A stretch of DNA of 59,553 nt, from assembly GCF_026283955.1 (NCBI RefSeq), contig NZ_JAPDPE010000017.1, positions 1 to 59,553 of the forward strand, written 5' to 3'. Position numbers and translations under genes: made by a program. Shown here piece after piece: positions 26,515-34,000 of this stretch (positions are counted from its first letter, which is position 1; each line of letters opens with the position of its first letter). The stretch is from Dyella silvatica. GTDB taxonomy: Bacteria; Pseudomonadota; Gammaproteobacteria; Xanthomonadales; Rhodanobacteraceae. The notes under the pieces are model-generated. The model ran no database searches and was not told the DNA's origin. It was given only the letters and a program-made list of their open reading frames with translations.

Positions 26515-27057
26515 TTAGACGATCAGCTGATTGTCTTCGGCCAATTGCCCGGCCTCTTCCATGATCCAGGCAATCGTAAAGAACAAGGCGCCAATCATGG
26601 CCAGCCAGACATCGGAACTGTCGACAGCAAAGCTGATTGTCACCGGCGCGGGCGTATGCGGTGTAAGCAGGCGTGCGATGACGATTTCAATCGCCGGCAA
26701 CAGGCAGCTCGCCAAGGTGCCCGACAGCAGCGACAGTGCAAACACGCGCAGATGGCGTACGGCGCGTGCGCTGAAAAATTCGCCCTGCTCGAACAACCGC
26801 ATCAAACGCACCAGTCGATAAAGCCCGGCAAGAAAAATCAGCGAAACCAGCACGCTTTGAATCAGCGCAAGCATGGGCCGCTGAAGCAAATCGTCCGATA
26901 CCGACAGATTGAGCGCGATACCACGAGCCGCGTGACTGCCCGCACCAAGCCAGGCCAACGCCAGATTCGCCGCCACTACGGCCAGCATCATCGCAACAAT
27001 GACATAACGTAGCCAGCGGGCTTTTCGCTTGGCTTTAACACAATCAATATTTATCAT
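26515..27057 (-). CDS. DUF2975 membrane protein
   Basis: 180 aa with four predicted membrane helices (about 17-38, 62-85, 105-130, 148-170). It matches the DUF2975 topology, including the RLMRLFEQGEFFS segment after the second helix. These proteins are almost always encoded just upstream of a YozG-type XRE regulator, as here, and may sequester it or transmit a signal. The ATG at 27057 is the start; a TTG directly before it is an alternative. Confidence 0.75.
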   Translation of the reverse strand: MINIDCVKAKRKARWLRYVIVAMMLAVVAANLALAWLGAGSHAARGIALNLSVSDDLLQRPMLALIQSVLVSLIFLAGLYRLVRLMRLFEQGEFFSARAVRHLRVFALSLLSGTLASCLLPAIEIVIARLLTPHTPAPVTISFAVDSSDVWLAMIGALFFTIAWIMEEAGQLAEDNQLIV

Positions 27058-27066
27058 CAAGTAACC

Positions 27067-27093
27067 AAAGTTTACTGTAAAACAGTAAACTTT
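27067..27093. promoter_or_regulatory. Perfect 12-bp inverted repeat, candidate YozG-type operator
   Basis: AAAGTTTACTGT (27067-27078), a three-base centre, then the exact reverse complement ACAGTAAACTTT (27082-27093). It lies 9 bp upstream of the DUF2975 start and 42 bp upstream of the divergent aspartyl protease start, so a repressor bound here could control both. The symmetry suits a dimeric HTH protein. Confidence 0.65.
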
Positions 27094-27135
27094 TCTCCTA
27101 ATGTGGCAACCTTGCGCACCATGTAGGAAATAACC

Positions 27136-29010
27136 GTGATCTGCAAGCTGTTGCCGCTAGGCATCGCACTGATGCTTGGCTTGAGTGCCCCCTTATACGC
27201 ATCGGCCAACCCTTCCAGCCCCGACCCACGCGCCATCTTTGCCGCGATGAAAGCCGCCAGCGGCGGCTCGCGTTGGGATGCCATCGGCGAACTCCATTAC
27301 GAGGCCGAAACCCTGCAGGGCGGCATCAAGGGACACAGCACCGTACGCGCCGATCTGCGCAGCGGTCGCAACGCCATATTCACCGACACCGGCGGCGAAC
27401 GCGGCGGCCAGGGGTACGACGGCAAACACAGCTGGTTTCTGGACGAGAAGAATCTCGTCTCGGTGCTGGAGACCGAGCAAGCACGCCGCGCCGCCGTGAG
27501 TGATAGCTATATGACGCGCAACGACTGGTTCAAAGACCCGGCAACCGCCCCCGCCCAGATGCAATTTCTGGGCAGCAAACGCGAGGCCGGCCGCGAATTC
27601 CAAACCATCCGCATCAGCCCGAAAGACGGCCAGCCGTTCGAAGTATGGGTCGACGCCAAGACCCACTTGCTCGATCGCACGGTGGAGCACAGCGATACCA
27701 ACGAAGTCACCACCACACGGTATTCGGACTACCGCCTCGTCGACGGTTTGCGGCTTCCCTTCGCGCAACGACAAGGTAATGGCGACGCGCAATACGACGC
27801 CACGCTACGGGTCCAGCGCTTCGAGCCCCTCTCTAACGTCGATGAAGCCCATTTTGCCATGCCGGCATCCACCGCTTGCGATGCGCGAATCGTCGACGGC
27901 GCCACCTCCGCCACGGTGCCGTTCGAATCCTACGGCAGCTGGATTCTGGTCCAGCTATCGATCAATGGCGCGCCGCCGTTGCCCTTCGTGCTCGATACCG
28001 GCGCCATCAATATCCTTACGCCCGCCGCCGCCCAGCAACTGGGCATCAACGGCAAGGGAAACATTGCCGTCGCCGGCGCGGGCGAAGCAACCGCATCGAT
28101 GAAAACCGCCCATATCGAATCCTATCGGCTGGGCCAGATCAAACTCGACGATCAACGCTTCGGCATACTCGACCTGCCAAGAATCATGACCGACCGCGGC
28201 GACCGACCGCCGGTCGCCGGCCTGATCGGCTACGAGGTATTACGCCGCTTCGTAACGCGCATCGACTACGACCGGCACGAGTTGACCTTCACCCCCACGG
28301 CGAGCTTTCGCTATACCGGCAGCGCAACACCGGCAGTGCTTACCTTCGACAGCCGCACACCGCGGGTCGAGGCCAGTATCAACGGCGCGCAAGGCGTGTT
28401 CGGCCTGGATACCGGCGACGCCGGCGAATTGACCGTATTCGCTCCATTCGCCAAGGCCCACGGCATGGTCGCCAAACCCAGTGCTAGAACCTCGGAGTCT
28501 CGCGGCGTCGGCGGAAAATCCATCACCACCGATCTCGATATAAGCACGCTGACCCTCGGCGGCCATACCATCAGCCATCCCCACACTAGCCTCATAGGGA
28601 CCAAGGCAGGCGCTTTTGCCTCAAGCTCACTGGCCGGCAATATCGGATACGGGATTCTTTCGCGCTTTGTGCTCACGCTCGATTACGAACACCGGCAGCT
28701 GTTTCTCGAACGCGGGCAGCATTTCGCCAAACCCGCCACCGACAAGCGCACCTGGCACGACATGAGCTTTGATCGCCTGGCCCATGACCGTATCGTCATC
28801 ACCCGCGTCGATCCCGGCTCACCCAGCGCAAAAGCCGGCTTGCAAGTCGGCGATCAAATCACCGCCATCGACAACACCCCGATCAGCCAGCTCGGCTTCG
28901 ATGGCCTGGTAGGCATGTGGAAACACCCGGTGGGGACACGTGTGGTATTGCAAACCGTGCGGAACGGCGCAACGCGAGAAGCCGTAATGACCTTGGTCGC
29001 GAATCCTTGA
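27136..29010 (+). CDS. Secreted retropepsin-like aspartyl protease with PDZ domain
   Basis: 624 aa. The signal peptide (about 1-23) is followed by an N-terminal outer-membrane-lipoprotein-sorting-like beta domain (about 30-250). Two retropepsin-like domains follow, each with an active-site DTG (about residues 286-288 in VLDTGAIN and 425-427 in GLDTGDAG), then a C-terminal PDZ domain (about 530-620, VDPGSPSAKAGLQVGD). A pepsin-like two-aspartate enzyme could form within one chain. It starts with GTG (27136), preceded by AGGAA. It diverges from the YozG/DUF2975 pair and may be controlled from the inverted repeat between them. The substrate is unknown. Confidence 0.82.
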   Translation: MICKLLPLGIALMLGLSAPLYASANPSSPDPRAIFAAMKAASGGSRWDAIGELHYEAETLQGGIKGHSTVRADLRSGRNAIFTDTGGERGGQGYDGKHSWFLDEKNLVSVLETEQARRAAVSDSYMTRNDWFKDPATAPAQMQFLGSKREAGREFQTIRISPKDGQPFEVWVDAKTHLLDRTVEHSDTNEVTTTRYSDYRLVDGLRLPFAQRQGNGDAQYDATLRVQRFEPLSNVDEAHFAMPASTACDARIVDGATSATVPFESYGSWILVQLSINGAPPLPFVLDTGAINILTPAAAQQLGINGKGNIAVAGAGEATASMKTAHIESYRLGQIKLDDQRFGILDLPRIMTDRGDRPPVAGLIGYEVLRRFVTRIDYDRHELTFTPTASFRYTGSATPAVLTFDSRTPRVEASINGAQGVFGLDTGDAGELTVFAPFAKAHGMVAKPSARTSESRGVGGKSITTDLDISTLTLGGHTISHPHTSLIGTKAGAFASSSLAGNIGYGILSRFVLTLDYEHRQLFLERGQHFAKPATDKRTWHDMSFDRLAHDRIVITRVDPGSPSAKAGLQVGDQITAIDNTPISQLGFDGLVGMWKHPVGTRVVLQTVRNGATREAVMTLVANP

Positions 29011-29439
29011 GATCACGCGATAAGCCGGGAGGCGCCAGAACAGGTGGCGTCGCTTGCTCTGTGCCAATACATGGACGGTTTCGTCGACAGAAAGAGCCCA
29101 AGCTCCCCAATCTCTGCCAAACCCTAACCAACACAGCCTAACCTCTGGTGCACTGAAGGACTGATGTCTCAGCTTGCCGGTTCTTGCTTCGTCGTATACG
29201 TCAAAACCATACGGTTGAGCCTGGTGACTCGAATGCCGACGCGCCCATTAGCCAGCAGTCCAGCCAGAATGATTATGGAACGTGCAAACGGCATATTGAT
29301 TACTTTCACCTTGATTGACGTCACCTGCATCGTACAGATAATTTAGAGTGCTCCTCGATTGCAGCGCCCCTAGTCTCTACGTCATGCGCGGACCCATCGC
29401 TTCTGTCTAGACAACAGGCTGAATTCTTACCACCTCACC
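29011..29439. other. Intergenic region between protease and eroded PPTase fragment
   Basis: About 430 bp with no supported gene. A 60-aa open frame at 29164-29346 has no plausible ribosome binding site and no family features. Composition becomes less GC-rich toward the duplicated fragment that begins at about 29440. Confidence 0.4.
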
Positions 29440-29657
29440 CGCCCATGGTCATAGCCGACACGGTAATCTGCCCGGCATACGCCGTTATCGCCAAGGTGCT
29501 TCATGTCTGACCCGGCTACATCGTCCACAACGGCTCCGTCGTGGGCGTCGCTGTCCAGCGACACCTTACTTCACCAGCAACTAGAGCTCTCCAGCGTATG
29601 CAAGTGTTCGCCATCTCGGATCTACAAGCTCGATGCATTGCAAGCATTAGCCGAGCA
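29440..29657 (+). pseudogene. Eroded second copy of the PPTase-phosphoesterase unit
   Basis: Three segments align in order with the intact locus at 37-38 kb. 29440-29583 matches 37022-37165 (leader plus first 27 codons of the PPTase gene, about 10 mismatches in 144 bases by eye). 29597-29623 matches 37862-37888 (start of the phosphoesterase gene). About 29624-29657 matches 38105-38138 (an internal part of that gene). Between them about 700 and 215 bp are missing. The fused frame reads on from the PPTase ATG (29504) to a stop at 29681-29683, 59 aa, and cannot encode either enzyme. It lies on the same strand as the intact pair, on the other side of the Rhs genes. Confidence 0.8.
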
Positions 29658-29758
29658 GTCAACTTTATGTGGTAGTGAGTGATGTCATCAGTGATAACCT
29701 TGTCCGCACTAGCACTATAGATGGCTCGCTCTGACCTCTGACGTTTTTGCTTAGGTGT

Positions 29759-29980
29759 TTATGGATCCAACCATCCCTGTATAACGGCCACCCATACGCC
29801 ATCCCTCAACCTTACTTCAGCGCGAGCCGTCAACTCCTCATCCGTAATCAACACGTCCATACCCTCATACAGCTGCAGAGATTCTTGATCTAAAAATGCA
29901 CGCGTAGCCTGGGTCACAAGGCGCACAGTGCAATCGTCGTCGGCATTATTAAAATCCACTGGAAGGATAGGTAACATCAT
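29759..29980 (-). CDS. Putative immunity protein for the Rhs tip
   Basis: 73 aa, acidic, no signal peptide, so cytoplasmic. The start overlaps the stop of the Rhs-core gene as ATGA (29977-29980), so the two are translationally coupled. A small acidic protein tightly coupled after an Rhs C-terminus is the usual position of a cognate immunity protein. I do not recognise a specific family; the call rests on position, size and charge. Confidence 0.55.
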   Translation of the reverse strand: MMLPILPVDFNNADDDCTVRLVTQATRAFLDQESLQLYEGMDVLITDEELTARAEVRLRDGVWVAVIQGWLDP

Positions 29981-31008
29981 TTGCCCTTCGTTATTAGTGG
30001 ATTGGGATTTTTCTGAATTTTCATCAACGGGCTAGCCTGCTCCCCGCTAAGGTTCGTTACTGTGACATGATGTCCGTAGCCTGGCGTAACGACAACCTCC
30101 CCCCCAGCTGCCCGAATATCTCCCACAGTTGTCACACCAACTTGATTATTGCGGAGAAATGAACCCAGTTCTGAAAGGTCGGTGCCCCCATCGCATTGAC
30201 AGGAAAAGCCAATTACTCCCGGCGTCCTGCTTGGACCAATAGCACCTTGAATTTTTGCTGCAGATTGATTGGCAGCATCTCCTCCGCGCACCACCAACGC
30301 CTCTGAACTAAACGGGGAAACGACTCCATTTGCGACTGCAGCACCTTCTACCAGCAGTGCACCACTGGCCGTTACCGCTTCACCATTAGCCATTAATCCC
30401 GCAGCAAGACTCCCGGAGGCAAGAGAGTCAGCGGCGACAGCGACCGCAGTGCGTGCAACGAATCCCACAGCCGGAGCTGCGGCCATGGTCGCTATCGAAG
30501 TCAACACTACCTGGGCTTGCGCTGCATTTTGCTCGTTAAGCTGTTGAAACTGCTGAGGGCTTTGCTGCGACATAGTGGCTTGGCCAACCCACCATCCCGC
30601 ATCCATAGTGCTCTGTCGACCATCAGGGTCTATGTTCGCTATCGGATTATTGTTCGCGTAATCGTAGCGACTGAAATTGAACCCATTGCCCGGTGATACC
30701 CCAATGGGGTCCATGGAAAGAAAGCGTCCACTATTTGGATCGTAATACCGCGCCTGCATATAAACGAGATCCGTCTCTGGATCGTTCACATGCCCGGTAT
30801 AGCCTGGCCCACTTGGCGCTGTTCCAAGCGCTTGGGTCCCGTAGGGGCGGTAGTCAAATGTAGCGGTGATATTGCCGCTGGCATCCGCCTCCGCCAACGG
30901 CGTCCCCTGGGGGTCGGTATAGACGTAGGTCACTGTAGCTGCGTGGGCTATGGCACCCCAGCTGAGCCACAGGATCAACAGCATCAGTAAACGCCGGCTT
31001 GTATTCAT
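29977..31008 (-). CDS. Stand-alone secreted Rhs-core tip with C-terminal toxin-like region
   Basis: 343 aa with its own signal peptide (about 1-24). Residues 25-130 are the Rhs-associated core, including ARYYDPNSGRFLSMDP (86-101) and ending at NIDPDG (125-130). An Ala/Gly-rich helical region follows. The last ~100 residues (from VVRGG) contain NNQVGVTTVGDIRAAGG, a pattern I recall from variable C-termini of other Rhs proteins; its activity is unknown to me. The ATG at 31008 has AAGGA eight bases upstream. The large YD-repeat gene ends 19 bp upstream, and a putative immunity gene overlaps the 3' end. In most Rhs proteins core and repeats are one chain; here they are separate. Confidence 0.78.
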   Translation of the reverse strand: MNTSRRLLMLLILWLSWGAIAHAATVTYVYTDPQGTPLAEADASGNITATFDYRPYGTQALGTAPSGPGYTGHVNDPETDLVYMQARYYDPNSGRFLSMDPIGVSPGNGFNFSRYDYANNNPIANIDPDGRQSTMDAGWWVGQATMSQQSPQQFQQLNEQNAAQAQVVLTSIATMAAAPAVGFVARTAVAVAADSLASGSLAAGLMANGEAVTASGALLVEGAAVANGVVSPFSSEALVVRGGDAANQSAAKIQGAIGPSRTPGVIGFSCQCDGGTDLSELGSFLRNNQVGVTTVGDIRAAGGEVVVTPGYGHHVTVTNLSGEQASPLMKIQKNPNPLITKGK

Positions 31009-31027
31009 TGCCATGTCCTTTGGCCCT

Positions 31028-34000
31028 TCAAATTGAGGAGATCGGGTCAGTGAGGGGGCCACTCCATGCGGAGCAACCATTCGCGTTGCAGGCGTTGACT
31101 CTGAATGTGGCGACCCCGCTGGTTTGCAGCCATATCGTGCTGTAGCTGGTGGCCGTGACCGTATTCAACGTGACTCCACCTGACGGAGCAGTTACCTGCA
31201 CGGTGTAGCTGGTGGCCCCGCCGACCGCATTCCATCCGACAGTCACACTACCCTTTCTCGGGTTACTCGACAGGGTTTGGAACCCCGTCGGCACGGGCGG
31301 GGTTAGCAAGACACTTACCGCGCTTGCAGCACTCCACGGCCCACAGCCCCCAGCGTTGCATGCCTGCACCTGATAGCCATAGGTACCATTGCCGCGACCG
31401 CTGGTGCTCCAGCTGTTTGCGTTGCTGGCCTGTACCGTGCTCCAGCCACCGCCATTGACCTGCTCCTGCAAGGTGTAACTGGCGGCACCGCTGACGCTGC
31501 CCCAGCTCACGCTGTAGCTACCCGTGTTGCTGCTGGCCGGCACCGTCAAACTCGGCGCGCTCGCCGGCGGTATCGTCACCACAACCGTGCTACTGGAGGC
31601 CAACTGCCCGCTCCAGCCATTGGCGTTGTTAGCCGATACAAAATAGTTGTAGTTGCCAGAAGCGGTAGCGGTAATCGTGGTGCTGGTCGCCGGGCCGCTA
31701 TAAACCTGCGCCCAGGTGCCTCCATTGAAACTTTGATACAGGTCGTAACGCGTGGCGGTGGCGCTCGCCGCCCAGCTGATCGCAATAGGCCCGTTGCTGG
31801 TCGCCGGCACACTGATGCTGGCCGGAGTCGGCGGGATATGCGCCACCTTCACTGCGCTGGATGCCGTCCACACGCTGCAGCCATTCGCGTTGCAGGCCTG
31901 CGCCTGGAACACGTAGCTGCCATCGGCCGGGTTGCTAATCGTCGTGCTGGTGGTATTACCGTTGACCAGCGCCGTCCACGCGCCGCCATTGACCTGTTGC
32001 TGCACGATGTAACTGGTCGCGCCGGTCGATGCCGTCCAGCTCACGCTGATGCTGGACAGATCGCTCGCCACGGTGGCGCTGGTCGACGTCGGGGCCACCG
32101 GTGTCGAAGGGGCGGCGGGCACCACATAAACCCCCGAGTTAGTCAGCAACGCATTGCTGTTGCCTACCGGTGAGATGCCGTAGACATAAACGCCCTTGCC
32201 CGCGTACTGGCTTTGCGTGGCGTTGCTCAGCGCGATATAGAAACGATAGCTACCCGTGGTAACCCCACAGGCACTGAGCACACCCGCCTCACTGGCTTGA
32301 TTGGCACTGTAGCGGCCAATCAGCGTACCGGTGCCCAGCGGGCCGCCGACATACAAGTCCACATTGATCGACTGGGTCAAGCCACTGGAACACGCCCAGC
32401 CGGAAACAAAGCCATTGCCCAGGACACCGACATTGATGCCATCGATGCCGCCGAGCACGCTGGTTGCATAGCCCTCGTTACGGGCAATCATCTTCTTGCC
32501 GAGGTAGATGTAGTCAGTGGTCTTGGTGGTGCCGCCGTCAAACTGATACAGCAGCTGCCCGGCCTGGTTATAAAAGTAATACGTCGAGCTGTTACCACTG
32601 GCCGGCGTCTTCAGCACCCGGCGGCCACTGGCATCGTAGGCATAGCTGTCAAAGCCCGGAATCTGCAGCAGCTGGTTCTTCGCATCGAAAACCAGCGTAT
32701 TACCGTTCTTGGTGGTGATGTTGCCGCGGTTGTCGTAGAGGAAGCTGCTGGTGGTCGTGGCGCCATTGGTGATCGAGGCCAAGCGGTTGGTGGCGTCGTA
32801 GTTGTAGGTAAAGGTCTGGCCACTGCTGGTACGGCTGCGCAAATTGTTGAGCGGGTCGTACTGATAGCTTTCGGTGCCCCACAGGTTTGTAGCCTGCGCC
32901 TGGGTGAGCCGATTCAAGGTGTCATAGCCAAAGGTCTTGGTACGCGTGCCGCCCGTCGTCAGGTCGGTGATGCCACTGATGTTGCCGTTGGCGTCATAGC
33001 CGTAGTCCTCGCTGAGGTTTAGCGTGCTGCCCTTGCCATAACTAAAGTTGCTCAACAGCAGACGGGTGTTTTGCTCCGCGATGTAGTTGGTACCGTTGCC
33101 GAAGGTAAAACTCTGCAAGCTACCGTCGGGGAAATAGCTCGCCCCCGTCGCATAGCTACCCGCCTGGGTCGGTCGACCCAGCGCATCGGGGGCGTAATTG
33201 ATGATGGTGCTATCGGGGTAACTGATGGTAAGCAGATTGCCGTAGCTGTCATGACCATAGCGCAGCACGTTGCCGCCATTGCCAGTGACGCTCAGGGTTT
33301 CCGAAGTCAGCTGAGCACGCTTGTTGCGCTGCGCGGACCAAGTGCTGATCCCCGAGGTGGCCGTCGCCGTATTACCCAGCAGATCGTAGGTGTAGACGGT
33401 GCTCTGAGTGCCGCTGGGCGGCGACAGGGTAAGCACCCGATTCAAGGTGTCGTAACCAAAGGTGGTCTTGGCAGCATCAGCCACTTGCTCCTGGCCGCAA
33501 CCGGTGCCACTGATCGAAAGGCCCGAAGCGGTCCAGGCGACATTGTTGGCACCGTCATACGCGGTGACCTCGCTGCCGCTCTCCGGCTCAGTGGTCTGGC
33601 AGAGGCGGTGATAGCTGTCGTAAGTCAAGGTCTTGCTGACGTCGCCGCTGCCACTAGCGGTACTGCCCCATTGATGGATCACCGTCGGGTTGCCATAGAG
33701 GTCACGCGTGATGGCTTGGGTAATCCCTTCCGGCGCCTGCACCTGGATCACCGCGCTGTAGGACGGCTGGTCGAACACTTGATAGCTAGTGGTGGTGACA
33801 TAACCCTTGGGGTCGGTGATCTGCTGGCGCGCGCCCGACAAATAGGCCGTGGTAGCGGTCAGCGTGCCCAGCTCGGAGGCCTGCTGGGTCTGGGTCAATC
33901 GGCCCAGGGCATCGTAGATGCTGCTGGTACCGCTACTGATCGCACTGAGGTCCGGCGCACCACTGACCGGATAGGACACAAAGGTCTTTTGTCCTTTCCA

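Noticed and set aside
29164-29346. 60-aa plus-strand open frame before the eroded PPTase copy
   Set aside because: No ribosome binding site, no recognisable features, less GC-rich intergenic setting.
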